Source: Riemerella anatipestifer_E (GTDB lineage: Bacteria; Bacteroidota; Bacteroidia; Flavobacteriales; Weeksellaceae). From it: a DNA stretch of 64,000 bases. Location: positions 124,001-188,000 of the forward strand of contig NZ_LEKU01000005.1 of assembly GCF_009932355.1 (NCBI RefSeq). The letters are read 5' to 3'. Below are positions 9,865 through 18,217 of this stretch, piece by piece. The stretch's first letter is position 1; each line of letters begins with the position of its first letter. A model generated the notes under the pieces. The model saw nothing but the letters and a program-made list of their open reading frames with translations, searched no databases and was not told the origin of the DNA. The position numbers and the translations under genes are program-made.

Positions 9865-10542
9865 ATGAAGAAAAATATTTTTAAATTATCAGGTATCTTT
9901 GGTGTGTTAGCAATAGTTTTGAATTCTTGCGGACCTAAAGAAAATCCACCGTTGGTGTATTTCCCAGATATGTATTTCCCAGTGGCTTATGATCCGCTAA
10001 TGAAAGCAGCAGATCCTTATTCTAAGCATGAGAATGAAATTCCTGCTTTTGTTAAGAATAACGGTGCTACGGCTTTAGCAACAGTAGAGGGAACTGTATC
10101 TCAAAATCCAGAAGGTTTAGCAGAAAGCACCCCTGGGGCTGCAATGACGGCAGATGAGTATAATGCAGGATATGATGCATCAAAAGCAATAGTAGAGTCT
10201 CCATTAAATCCAGCAAATAAAGCTAAAGATTTAGCAAGAGGGAAGCATTTATATGAAATAACTTGTGCTGCTTGTCATGGTACAGCAGGAGATGGTCAAG
10301 GACCAATAGTTCAATCTGGAGCTTACTTGGGAGTGCCTAAGTATGCAGATAGACAAATTACAGTAGGATCTGTTCACTATGTATTAACTTATGGTAGAAA
10401 TGCTATGGGGTCTTATGCAGGGCAGCTAAAGCCAGGTGATAGATGGAGAGTTTCTATGTATGTAATGGATGCATTTAAAGGAGCAGCATTGCCTGCACCT
10501 GCAGAAGCATCTGCAGATCAAACAAAAAACAATACTAAATAA
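9865..10542 (+). CDS. actE: Alternative complex III subunit ActE, monoheme cytochrome c lipoprotein
   Basis: A 225-residue lipoprotein. The signal peptide MKKNIFKLSGIFGVLAIVLN ends in a lipobox with Cys22. One heme site, CAACH, starts at Cys134, in a class I cytochrome c domain that ends near residue 205. The Ala/Pro/Asn-rich tail is probably flexible. An ATG nine bases earlier (9856) overlaps actD and is possible, but this start gives a normal signal peptide. ActE is thought to carry electrons out of ACIII to a terminal oxidase or soluble cytochrome. Confidence 0.92.
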   Translation: MKKNIFKLSGIFGVLAIVLNSCGPKENPPLVYFPDMYFPVAYDPLMKAADPYSKHENEIPAFVKNNGATALATVEGTVSQNPEGLAESTPGAAMTADEYNAGYDASKAIVESPLNPANKAKDLARGKHLYEITCAACHGTAGDGQGPIVQSGAYLGVPKYADRQITVGSVHYVLTYGRNAMGSYAGQLKPGDRWRVSMYVMDAFKGAALPAPAEASADQTKNNTK

Positions 10543-10556
10543 TAAAACTAAAGAAA

Positions 10557-11888
10557 ATGTATAGTTTTTCACCAAAATTAAGATTATATTCTATCGTATT
10601 CATCATTTTGGGATTGGTGCTTTTCGGTGCAGGGTATTTTATGAATCATGGGATAGATGAGGCTAAAATAGAGCATATGATGGAAGCAGTACATGCTTCA
10701 GGTCACCATAATCCTACTCATTCTAGTGAGCTTGTAGGTCCTCAGGATCATGCAGCTCATTTAGAACACGCAAAAATGCAAGTGCACAATCAGCCTTTAG
10801 CAGCTATTCACTCTGTGGCGGTTTTCTTCTTCGGACTTAGTTGCTGTGTAATGTTTTTCTACTCAGTTCAGCATGCGGCTCATGCAGGGTGGTCTATTAT
10901 CATTACTAGAGTAATGGAGGCTATTGGAGCTTACATTCCTTACGGTGGGGCGATTCTTATCATTATAATGATTTTAAATGTAACTCATAATGGGCATCTT
11001 TTCCACTGGATGGATTCTGAACTTACAGATCCAAACAGTCCTCATTTTGATGTTATTTTATACGAAAAGAAGAAGTTTTTGAATATTCCTTTCTATGTTG
11101 TAAGAAATATTATATATGTACTTGGAGCTTCTTTCTTCGCTTGGAAACTTAGATCTATGTCTAAGAAAGTAGATGAGACTAAATCTTTAAGAGACTACCA
11201 AATGCTTTATAGATGGAGTGTAGGTTATATTGCTTTCTTCGGATTTGCTTCTGCATTATGGGCGTGGGATTGGTTAATGTCTATAGATCCTCACTGGTAC
11301 TCTACTATGTATATTTGGTATTCTATGGTGAGTTGTTTAGCAAGTGCTATAGCTGCTATTATCCTAGTAAGTGTTTACCTTAAGAAGAAAGGCTTCTTGC
11401 CTCAGTTTAATGATAATCATTTACATGATTTAGGTAAGTATCTTTTCGCTACAAGTATGCTATGGACTTATACTTGGTTTGCACAGTTTATGCTTTATTG
11501 GTATGCAAATGTACCTGAAGAAGTAAATTATTTCTTTGGAAGATTTGAGTACTATGCACCGACTTTCTTGCCAATGTTAATCCTTAACTTCTTAATACCT
11601 TTATTAGTAATGGTAAGTAGTAGTATTAAGAGAAATTATAAAGTGGTAACTACTATGGCGGTGGTTGTAATTATTGGTCACATTGTGGATTACTTCAATA
11701 TGGTAATGCCAGGAACAGTAGGTCCTCACTGGAATAACTTTACAGTTCTATTGCTAGTTTTAGGTTCTGTTTTGTTTGTAGTAGGTTTATTCGTATTCGT
11801 AACTATGACGCAACTATCTAAGATGAAACTTATTCCTAAGGGAAACCCTTACTTACACGAATCTGAAATTTATGAATATCCTTTCTAA
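10557..11888 (+). CDS. actF: Alternative complex III subunit ActF (membrane subunit related to ActC)
   Basis: A 443-residue integral membrane protein with about ten hydrophobic segments and a His-rich periplasmic stretch between the first two (about 40-90, e.g. HASGHHNPTHSS). It is paralogous to ActC but lacks the iron-sulfur partner surface in known structures (family knowledge). It is the last gene of the operon and a terminator follows. No cytochrome oxidase genes are attached downstream, unlike several relatives. Confidence 0.93.
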   Translation: MYSFSPKLRLYSIVFIILGLVLFGAGYFMNHGIDEAKIEHMMEAVHASGHHNPTHSSELVGPQDHAAHLEHAKMQVHNQPLAAIHSVAVFFFGLSCCVMFFYSVQHAAHAGWSIIITRVMEAIGAYIPYGGAILIIIMILNVTHNGHLFHWMDSELTDPNSPHFDVILYEKKKFLNIPFYVVRNIIYVLGASFFAWKLRSMSKKVDETKSLRDYQMLYRWSVGYIAFFGFASALWAWDWLMSIDPHWYSTMYIWYSMVSCLASAIAAIILVSVYLKKKGFLPQFNDNHLHDLGKYLFATSMLWTYTWFAQFMLYWYANVPEEVNYFFGRFEYYAPTFLPMLILNFLIPLLVMVSSSIKRNYKVVTTMAVVVIIGHIVDYFNMVMPGTVGPHWNNFTVLLLVLGSVLFVVGLFVFVTMTQLSKMKLIPKGNPYLHESEIYEYPF

Positions 11889-11914
11889 TTAGAAAAGGAC
11901 TATAAAATAAAATG

Positions 11915-11945
11915 AAAATCCCGATGTATTTGTCGGGATTTTATT
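11915..11945 (+). terminator. Rho-independent terminator closing the act operon
   Basis: AAAATCCCGA (11915-11924) pairs with TCGGGATTTT (11933-11942), followed by a T-rich run. Confidence 0.88.
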
Positions 11946-11952
11946 ATTTTTG
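11945..11952 (+). promoter_or_regulatory. -7 promoter element of the following lipoprotein gene
   Basis: TATTTTTG lies 21 bases before the ATG at 11974 and directly after the act terminator. Confidence 0.6.
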
Positions 11953-11973
11953 TGAAGATATAAATCTTAAATA

Positions 11974-13146
11974 ATGAATAAATTAAAACTAATACCAATA
12001 CTTTTCTTGCTCTTCTTTACAGGTTGTAAAAAAGATCAAGTAGATGGTAGTAACATAAGAGCATTTCAGTCGAGCATCAATGATATGTCCTCGTCCTTAA
12101 CTACGCTTGAGCAAGTCAAGTTCAATGAAGCACTTTACATTCTCAAAACATTTGGAGTAGAGGCAGATGGAGATATACAAGAGTTGAATGCATTGTCAAA
12201 ATTACTTGATGGTAAAAAAGTGCCTGAAATTTTAGCGATGGCTAATGAAGTAGCAGCTAAAAATGAGTTAGAATGGTCTAGTACCTCGCCACCATCTTTA
12301 GGAAATATGAATATTTTTCAAAGTCAAGATCCTGCGGCTATAGACCCCAACGATGTTAAGGCTTCGTCTATTAGCTTACAGATAAATCCTGTTTCTGTTG
12401 ATAGTGTATTAGGAGCTAAGGCTTTACAAGTTGTTCCAAGGTTGCTAGATACAAGAGGTAATTTAGTAGACTTTTCTAATGCGGGGTTAGAGACAACATT
12501 GGAGATTTACAGTAATGATATAAAGCTATTAACTTCTAAAAGGCTGATGACGGATAATAATTTTAAAGGTTTTTACGTAAACCTAGCATCTATCCCCCAA
12601 GAAAAAGTAACAGGTGGAGTAATAGATATTAAAGTAACTGTAAGAACGGCACAGAAGTTTTTACAAATGGCAAGACGAGGAATGTCTATAAATACCAAAG
12701 CATTAAAGCAACCTATTACTGTTGATGAAACAGTGTCTACAGAAAGTGGAGATGGAGAAATAAAAGAACAAGATGCAACAACAGTTCAATCAAAGGAAAA
12801 CGCTCCTAAAGGTAAAACTGACCCTAAGTCTACAGTTAGCAAGTTTTTAAACAACTTAGGGAGTAATAATTTAAAGGCGGCTTATGAGATTTCTTCAAAT
12901 CCAAAGTGGGGTTCTTACGACCAGTTTTCTAATCCAACATCTGGTTTTGGTTCGGTAAAAAATATTACTGTAAAAAATATTTCAACTCAGTCTAGTTCTG
13001 ATAATTCTGCAACAGTAAATGCAAGTTATAATGTAACGGATAATAATGGCAATACTTCGGCATTGGAGGTTACCTATACGCTTAAATCAGACGGAAATAG
13101 TTGGAAAATTACAAACTATAAAATTAATTCTACACAAAAACAATAG
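11974..13146 (+). CDS. Lipoprotein with NTF2-like C-terminal domain
   Basis: A 390-residue putative lipoprotein with signal MNKLKLIPILFLLFFTGC and lipid-bearing Cys18. The N-terminal half (about 25-85) is helical and contains alternating polar/Leu repeats. Residues about 100-235 look beta-rich. A Lys/Thr-rich linker leads to a C-terminal domain (about 285-388) resembling DUF4878/NTF2-like folds, with the typical SALEVTYTLK and SWKITNYKI strands. No catalytic motif is seen and the function is unknown. It stands in its own promoter-terminator context but runs directly into apt, with the stop codon six bases before the apt ATG. Confidence 0.7.
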   Translation: MNKLKLIPILFLLFFTGCKKDQVDGSNIRAFQSSINDMSSSLTTLEQVKFNEALYILKTFGVEADGDIQELNALSKLLDGKKVPEILAMANEVAAKNELEWSSTSPPSLGNMNIFQSQDPAAIDPNDVKASSISLQINPVSVDSVLGAKALQVVPRLLDTRGNLVDFSNAGLETTLEIYSNDIKLLTSKRLMTDNNFKGFYVNLASIPQEKVTGGVIDIKVTVRTAQKFLQMARRGMSINTKALKQPITVDETVSTESGDGEIKEQDATTVQSKENAPKGKTDPKSTVSKFLNNLGSNNLKAAYEISSNPKWGSYDQFSNPTSGFGSVKNITVKNISTQSSSDNSATVNASYNVTDNNGNTSALEVTYTLKSDGNSWKITNYKINSTQKQ

Positions 13147-13151
13147 TGCTA

Positions 13152-13688
13152 ATGGCAACTCAAGAACTCATTAAAAAATTAGAACAAACCATTGATAATA
13201 TTCCAAACTTCCCTAAAGAAGGAATACAGTTTAAGGATATCACACCTATTTTTCTTAATCCAGAACTTTATGAAGAAGTCATAGATGATTTGGTAGAGTT
13301 CAGTAAAGGTAAGGTAGATGTAGTCTGTGGTATAGAAAGCAGAGGCTTCCTTTTTGGGATAGCCGTGGCGGTAAAGTTAGGGGTTCCTTTTGTTTTAATT
13401 CGTAAAAAGGGTAAACTTCCTCCACCCTTTATTTCTCAAAAATACGATTTGGAGTACGGCTCATCAGAGATAGAAATGAAAGAGGGACAGTTAAAAGCTG
13501 GTGATAGAGTTCTAATTCACGATGACCTTTTAGCAACAGGTGGAACTACTGAAGCTGCAGCAAAACTAGTGGAGAAACAAGGGGCAAAAGCAGCACAGTT
13601 TAGTTTCTTAATTGGGCTTAAGGCTCTTGGAGGAGAGGCGAAATTAAAGAAATTCAATTCAGAGATTTATCAGTTATTAGAATACTAA
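13152..13688 (+). CDS. apt: Adenine phosphoribosyltransferase
   Basis: A 178-residue enzyme that converts adenine and PRPP to AMP in purine salvage. It contains FPKEGIQFKDITP near the N-terminus, GIESRGF, RKKGKLP and the PRPP-binding loop VLIHDDLLATGGT at about 118-130. An in-frame GTG six bases upstream touches the previous stop codon; the ATG at 13152 is preferred because it gives the family N-terminus. It is probably co-transcribed with the upstream lipoprotein. Confidence 0.96.
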   Translation: MATQELIKKLEQTIDNIPNFPKEGIQFKDITPIFLNPELYEEVIDDLVEFSKGKVDVVCGIESRGFLFGIAVAVKLGVPFVLIRKKGKLPPPFISQKYDLEYGSSEIEMKEGQLKAGDRVLIHDDLLATGGTTEAAAKLVEKQGAKAAQFSFLIGLKALGGEAKLKKFNSEIYQLLEY

Positions 13689-13702
13689 AGCACAGATTAA
13701 GT

Positions 13703-13734
13703 TTTGTGTATCAGAAAAGAAAAAACTAAATTTG
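13703..13734 (+). promoter_or_regulatory. Complete -33/-7 promoter for the TPR protein gene
   Basis: TTTG at 13703-13706, 20 bases of spacing, then TAAATTTG at 13727-13734. This matches the Bacteroidota primary sigma consensus at both boxes. The ATG is 20 bases downstream. Confidence 0.75.
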
Positions 13735-13754
13735 CGGACTAAATAATAATCAAA

Positions 13755-14468
13755 ATGTCAGGAAAATACAATAAATTAAGTGAAGAGCAGATAAAAGAAG
13801 GAAAAGAAACTGTGGAGATATTTCAGGAGCTAGATCAAACTGCACTAAAATCTGAAAAATTTTTAGAGAAGTATTCTAAATACTTGGTTGGTGTATTTGC
13901 ATTGGTGTTAGTGTCTATATTGGGATATTTTGCTTATCAACAATTTATAGTAGCTCCTAAAAATGAGGAAGCTACAAAAGGATATTTAGCAGCACAGAAA
14001 AACCTATCGGAGGGGAATAATGAGCTTGCATTAGGAGGTAAATCTGCGGCTAATCCAGGTTTTCTAGGAACTTACCAAGAGTTTTCGGGTACTAAGGCAG
14101 GAAAACTTTCAGCATATAATGCAGGTCTTCTTAAATTTAAAGAAGGGAAATATCAAGAAGCTTACGACTTGTTAGATGCATTCAAATCGGATAATAAAAT
14201 ATTGATGGCACTAAAATACGGTGCTATGGGAGATTGTCTGTCTAACCTTAATAAAGCTGATGATGCTATGGCACAGTATGATAAAGCATCATCTACATCT
14301 GATGACCCATTCACATCTTATTACTTCACAAGAAAAGCAGGCTTGGTGGCAATTTCTCTAAAGAAAAATGCTGATGCTAAAAAATATTTTGAAGCCATTG
14401 ATGAGAAATATCAAGACTATGATGGTGGTGCTTCAGATGCTTATATAGAAATGGTAAAATATTACTAA
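13755..14468 (+). CDS. TPR-containing membrane-anchored protein
   Basis: A 237-residue protein with a cytoplasmic N-terminal segment, one membrane span (YLVGVFALVLVSILGYFA, about 43-60) and a periplasmic tetratricopeptide-like region (about 80-235) with pairs such as KLSAYNAGLLKFKEGKYQEA and ALKYGAMGDCLSNLNKADDA. The layout resembles YfgM-type proteins that work with periplasmic chaperones, but this equivalence is an inference. It lies 29 bases before ribH and likely shares its promoter. Confidence 0.8.
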   Translation: MSGKYNKLSEEQIKEGKETVEIFQELDQTALKSEKFLEKYSKYLVGVFALVLVSILGYFAYQQFIVAPKNEEATKGYLAAQKNLSEGNNELALGGKSAANPGFLGTYQEFSGTKAGKLSAYNAGLLKFKEGKYQEAYDLLDAFKSDNKILMALKYGAMGDCLSNLNKADDAMAQYDKASSTSDDPFTSYYFTRKAGLVAISLKKNADAKKYFEAIDEKYQDYDGGASDAYIEMVKYY

Positions 14469-14497
14469 ATTTACATCATAACTCTAAAATAAAAAAT

Positions 14498-14983
14498 ATG
14501 GCAACTATTAATCTTTCTGATTATAAGCCACTCGATATTAAAAATGCCGATGAGTTCAACATCGGCATTGTTGTCTCTGAGTGGAACGATTTTGTAACTT
14601 TCAATCTCCGTGATGCAGCTGTAGAAACTCTACTCAAAGAAGGAGTGAAGAAAGACAAAATAAAAATTTACTATGTACCAGGTGCTTTTGAGCTTAGCTA
14701 TGCTGCCATGAGACTTTGTGCTAAACAACGTTATTTTGATGCTGTTATAGCTATAGGGTGCGTCATCAGAGGAGAAACACCTCATTTTGATTATGTTTGC
14801 CAAGGCGTTACACAAGGCATTACAGCATGTAATACACAAACAGATACCCCAACAATATTCTGTGTGCTTACAGATGATACCAAAGAACAATCTATAGCAC
14901 GAAGTGGAGGGAATTTGGGTAACAAAGGTGTAGAGGCTGCTGTTACAGCTCTAAAAATGGTAGATTTTAAGAAAAATATTTAA
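14498..14983 (+). CDS. ribH: 6,7-dimethyl-8-ribityllumazine synthase
   Basis: A 161-residue enzyme that condenses 5-amino-6-ribitylaminouracil with dihydroxybutanone phosphate, the penultimate step of riboflavin synthesis. Motifs seen are VVSEWND, VPGAFELSYA, AIGCVIRGETPHFDYV (active-site His within) and the final GNLGNKGVEAA. Length is normal. No FMN riboswitch is present in the short gap before it, so it is probably expressed constitutively with the TPR gene. Confidence 0.97.
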   Translation: MATINLSDYKPLDIKNADEFNIGIVVSEWNDFVTFNLRDAAVETLLKEGVKKDKIKIYYVPGAFELSYAAMRLCAKQRYFDAVIAIGCVIRGETPHFDYVCQGVTQGITACNTQTDTPTIFCVLTDDTKEQSIARSGGNLGNKGVEAAVTALKMVDFKKNI

Positions 14984-15000
14984 TCTAGATTAGCACTAAA

Positions 15001-15855
15001 ATGAGATGGACTAATAATAGAGGTGATAATGTAGAGGACCGAAGAGGGAGAGGAGGTATGGTTGTAGGCGGTGGTCTAGGCATAGGAACCTTAATCATAG
15101 CTGCTATTGTATTTTTTCTAGGGGGCGACCCTTCTTCAATTATAGGAAGCGGTGGTCTGGGAAGTACTCAACAAACGGAGCAGAGAGAATTAACCCAAGA
15201 GGAATTACAAGTAAGAGAATTTATTGAGATGTTAATTTTTGAAAATGATACTACTTGGCAGAAAATTTTTTCGGAAAATGGAATGCAATATAGGAAGCCT
15301 AAAGTAGTACTTTTTGAAAGCGTAACACAATCAGGGTGTGGGACAGCACAGTCTGAAATGGGACCTTTCTACTGTCCTGCTGATGAAACTATCTATATGG
15401 ATATGAGTTTTTTCTCAGAGCTTCAGAGTAGATTTGGTGCTAAGGTTACCGAATTTTCTGTAGCCTATGTTTTGGCACATGAGGTAGGGCATCATGTACA
15501 GACCATTTTAGGAACTACTGAAAAAGTAAATTCACTTAGAGCTAGTGGAAAGTACTCGGAAGCAGAGATGAATAGAGTATCTGTGGCTACAGAGCTTCAA
15601 GCTGATTTCTATGCAGGGCTTTGGGCAAAAAAAACAGATGAAAGAGAAGGTATTTTAACGCCAGGAGATATAGAAAGTGCAATTAGTGCTGCTGAAGCTG
15701 TGGGTGACGATAATATTCAAAAAAGAGGACAGGGGTATGTTAATCAGGAAAGCTTTACTCACGGTAGCTCTGCACAAAGGAAAGAATGGTTTATGAAGGG
15801 GTATGAGACTGGTGATATTCGTCAAGGAAATACCTTTGACGTTTTGCTAAAGTAA
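15001..15855 (+). CDS. Neutral zinc metallopeptidase (YpfJ family)
   Basis: A 284-residue protein beginning MRWTNNRGDNVEDRRGRGGM, the hallmark N-terminus of the YpfJ/KPN_02809 family. A Gly-rich hydrophobic segment (about 22-42) anchors it in the membrane. The zinc-binding HEVGHH starts at His160 and the third ligand is probably Glu/Asp in ATELQADFYAG (about 199-209). CGTAQSEMGPFYCP contains two conserved Cys that may form a disulfide. Substrates are unknown. It starts 17 bases after ribH. Confidence 0.92.
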   Translation: MRWTNNRGDNVEDRRGRGGMVVGGGLGIGTLIIAAIVFFLGGDPSSIIGSGGLGSTQQTEQRELTQEELQVREFIEMLIFENDTTWQKIFSENGMQYRKPKVVLFESVTQSGCGTAQSEMGPFYCPADETIYMDMSFFSELQSRFGAKVTEFSVAYVLAHEVGHHVQTILGTTEKVNSLRASGKYSEAEMNRVSVATELQADFYAGLWAKKTDEREGILTPGDIESAISAAEAVGDDNIQKRGQGYVNQESFTHGSSAQRKEWFMKGYETGDIRQGNTFDVLLK

Positions 15856-15941
15856 TTTTATGAAAACATTAACTAAATTTTAGTATTGTTTGGGTAAAGA
15901 GGGTCTGTTTTTTGATACTATACCAAACAAATAATATTAAA

Positions 15942-16280
15942 ATGAAAAAAATACTTATCGCAATGTCATTCGTACTAGGATTGAGTACAGCTTACTCTCA
16001 ACAAGTACAAGGTTCAGTAACATCTAAAGCTCAAGAAAAAGTTATAAAAAAGGAGCAAAAGATGCAAAGTCAGAAAAAAGATTTCAAAAAGAAATACTCT
16101 GAATCTGTTGAAAAAGGTAAAGAAAGAAAAGAGGCTTTTGAAAAAGGTGAAAAAGGAGAACATAAAGGGAAGTTAAAAGCTGATGGTACACCAGATAAAC
16201 GCTACAAAGAAAACCGTAAACTTAAAAAAGACGGTACGCCAGATAAGCGTTTTAAGGATAAAGAAAATGACAAAGAATAG
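15942..16280 (+). CDS. Small lysine-rich secreted protein with DGTPDKR repeats
   Basis: A 112-residue protein. The signal peptide MKKILIAMSFVLGLSTAYSQ fixes the start at 15942 rather than an upstream in-frame ATG at 15912. The mature part is almost entirely Lys, Glu, Gln and Asp, probably a charged helix or disordered chain. It ends in two copies of a short module (LKADGTPDKRYK and LKKDGTPDKRFK). No known function is recognised. It is followed by a perfect terminator. Confidence 0.75.
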   Translation: MKKILIAMSFVLGLSTAYSQQVQGSVTSKAQEKVIKKEQKMQSQKKDFKKKYSESVEKGKERKEAFEKGEKGEHKGKLKADGTPDKRYKENRKLKKDGTPDKRFKDKENDKE

Positions 16281-16305
16281 GGAGCCATTTCTTTAAAAAG
16301 AGTAA

Positions 16306-16336
16306 AGTTCGGTTGTGAAACAACCGAACTTTTTTG
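16306..16336 (+). terminator. Rho-independent terminator
   Basis: AGTTCGGTTG (16306-16315) and CAACCGAACT (16321-16330) form a perfect 10-bp stem around TGAAA, followed by six T. Confidence 0.93.
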
Positions 16337-16370
16337 TGTGCATATATTTCATTCCTGTATTTTTAAGATG

Positions 16371-16378
16371 TATCTTTG
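16371..16378 (+). promoter_or_regulatory. -7 promoter element of the acyltransferase gene
   Basis: TATCTTTG, 23 bases before the ATG at 16402. It supports that start over an in-frame codon at 16315, which lies inside the terminator. Confidence 0.6.
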
Positions 16379-16401
16379 AGGTGTTAATTAAATGCTGGAA
16401 A

Positions 16402-17496
16402 ATGAAAAGAGATTTATACATTGATTTTGCAAAAGGCTTAGCAACTTTATCCATTATCTTTATCCATACCACTTTTTGGAGTGGGCAGTATTATATTCCT
16501 ACGGAACTTAGAGTGTTGTCATTGTTATTTGATGTCCCTATTTTCTTTGCACTTAGTGGTCTTACCTCTGGCGGGAATGTAGAAAAAACACTTTATAGGC
16601 TACTTAAACTCCAGGTAACCTATATGATTTTTGTAACACTGTTATTTTTTGTAGACTATTTCTTTAAAGTTTTTGGGCTTTATTTTTTTGGTCTAGAGAG
16701 TTTGAAAAACTTTTATGCTACTTTTGGGAGTAAGTTTGTACCACAGTCTATAGCTTATTTTCCTCAATGGGAAAATTTAGGAAATTGGTATTTACATCAA
16801 TATTCTACTTGTGATACTTTTCCAGTGGTGATGGGTAGCTTTTGGTATCTTAAAGTCTATTATATTTTAACGGTACTTGGGGTACTAATACTTAGGTTTT
16901 TCCAGCAACATATCAATTGGTTTATAGCCCTATGTTTTGGCTTAACTTTATTGTTTAATATTTTTCCACATTATTATCCAACAGGTCAGGTAGGGTATGT
17001 TTCTTTTTATCTTGGTGTATTTCTGGTGGCTTATAAAATGAGAGGCAAAAGAATAAAAAACAGTCATATTCCTCTGCTGTATGGAGCTTTAGCTCTAGTT
17101 TTAGTTTGGCTGTTTTGGTTCTATGGAACGGATATTTTCTATAAAATAAATAAACAAAAATTTCCGCCAAAAATACCGTATATTGTATGGTCTTTTCTTT
17201 CGTTAATAACGGTGTTTGTACTTTATAATAGGCTTAAGATTACTAAAGATAATTTTATAAACTATATTGGTAAGAATGCCATTTTCTACTATTTTGCACA
17301 AGGTATTAGTTCATCGTTGGTTTATTTTATAGTAGTTCTTTTGCAGGATAATATCCACTGGGGAGTTTTAATTTTAATGGTTTATTTGGTTAATGTAGTT
17401 TTGGCTATACTCATTGCAGAACTGCTTAAAAAGATAGATGCTTTAGGCTGGAATACTTTAACTTGGCTGAGAAGAAAGACGGCAAGTGCTGGTTAG
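16402..17496 (+). CDS. Acyltransferase family 3 membrane protein
   Basis: A 364-residue integral membrane protein with about ten hydrophobic segments. The N-terminus MKRDLYIDFAKGLATLSIIF followed by IHTTFWSG is the acyltransferase-3 signature (D.AKG...I..VH). The family transfers acyl groups to surface sugars or lipids; the substrate here cannot be told. PIFFALSGL is the second conserved region. No polysaccharide genes adjoin it. The start is set by the terminator and promoter upstream. Confidence 0.85.
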   Translation: MKRDLYIDFAKGLATLSIIFIHTTFWSGQYYIPTELRVLSLLFDVPIFFALSGLTSGGNVEKTLYRLLKLQVTYMIFVTLLFFVDYFFKVFGLYFFGLESLKNFYATFGSKFVPQSIAYFPQWENLGNWYLHQYSTCDTFPVVMGSFWYLKVYYILTVLGVLILRFFQQHINWFIALCFGLTLLFNIFPHYYPTGQVGYVSFYLGVFLVAYKMRGKRIKNSHIPLLYGALALVLVWLFWFYGTDIFYKINKQKFPPKIPYIVWSFLSLITVFVLYNRLKITKDNFINYIGKNAIFYYFAQGISSSLVYFIVVLLQDNIHWGVLILMVYLVNVVLAILIAELLKKIDALGWNTLTWLRRKTASAG

Positions 17497-17530
17497 ATAA
17501 AATTTACTTTTGTGGAAATCTAATAAAGAG

Positions 17531-17538
17531 TATTTTTG
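17531..17538 (+). promoter_or_regulatory. -7 promoter element of the DUF4271 gene
   Basis: TATTTTTG just upstream of the proposed TTG start at 17552. It argues against any start codon upstream of it. Confidence 0.55.
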
Positions 17539-17551
17539 CAAAAAAATAATC

Positions 17552-18196
17552 TTGATAAGAATTGTAGAAAATAAAGATTGGATTATATACTCTCTTTTAG
17601 GAGTTGGTTTTTTGTATGTAGTAATGTTTCGTGTTCTTTTAAGAGATATAAGTTTAATTAAATTTTTCACTCTTAAAGAAGAATTTGCTAATAATACTAT
17701 TCAGTCTTGGGTTGTAACTAGTGTGGGGTTTATTATTTTAGCGGCTGTAGCGTTATCTAATATTCTTCCTGTAAACCCACGCTTATTTGCTGAGTATTTT
17801 AATGTTTTTGGGTATACTCCTAATAAAGTAGGCAGTATTATTTTAGCAGTAGTTTTTTTGTTTTTTTTTAGAACCGTATCTACTTATTTCTTTTTGGCAA
17901 GTATAGGAGAGGTAGAGAGATGGAAGAGTTTTTATTTTTTAGCTACAAAATTCTTTTTAGGCTATAGTTTAGCTCTAATAGTACTGGTACTCGCTCAGAA
18001 TTATTTCCCCATAGAAACAGAATGGATGATATATGTGTATGCCGTCTTTTTCTGTATGTCTTTTATTTTTAAAAACTTGGTCTATCTGTTTCATCATAAG
18101 ACCATCTTGCCAGATGAATGGTATTATAAAATTTTGTATATTTGCACGCTCCAAATTTTACCTTTTTTGGTAGTTGGGAAATTTTTATTCTTTTAA
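17552..18196 (+). CDS. DUF4271 membrane protein
   Basis: About 214 residues with six or so hydrophobic segments and conserved text RIVENKDWIIYSLLG near the N-terminus. DUF4271 proteins of Flavobacteriia usually start close to this point. No ATG is available, so TTG at 17552, placed 13 bases after a -7 element, is the best start; this is uncertain by a few codons. The gene is followed after 21 bases by hemD. The function of the family is unknown; the linkage with hemD suggests a role in heme or porphyrin metabolism, as inference only. Confidence 0.78.
   Translation: MIRIVENKDWIIYSLLGVGFLYVVMFRVLLRDISLIKFFTLKEEFANNTIQSWVVTSVGFIILAAVALSNILPVNPRLFAEYFNVFGYTPNKVGSIILAVVFLFFFRTVSTYFFLASIGEVERWKSFYFLATKFFLGYSLALIVLVLAQNYFPIETEWMIYVYAVFFCMSFIFKNLVYLFHHKTILPDEWYYKILYICTLQILPFLVVGKFLFF
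18137..18144 (+). promoter_or_regulatory. Possible internal promoter for hemD
   Basis: TATATTTG within the end of the DUF4271 gene, 73 bases before the hemD ATG. Weak support, since such octamers also occur by chance in this AT-rich DNA. Confidence 0.3.
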
Positions 18197-18217
18197 TCAA
18201 TTTTTAGGATTTTAAAA

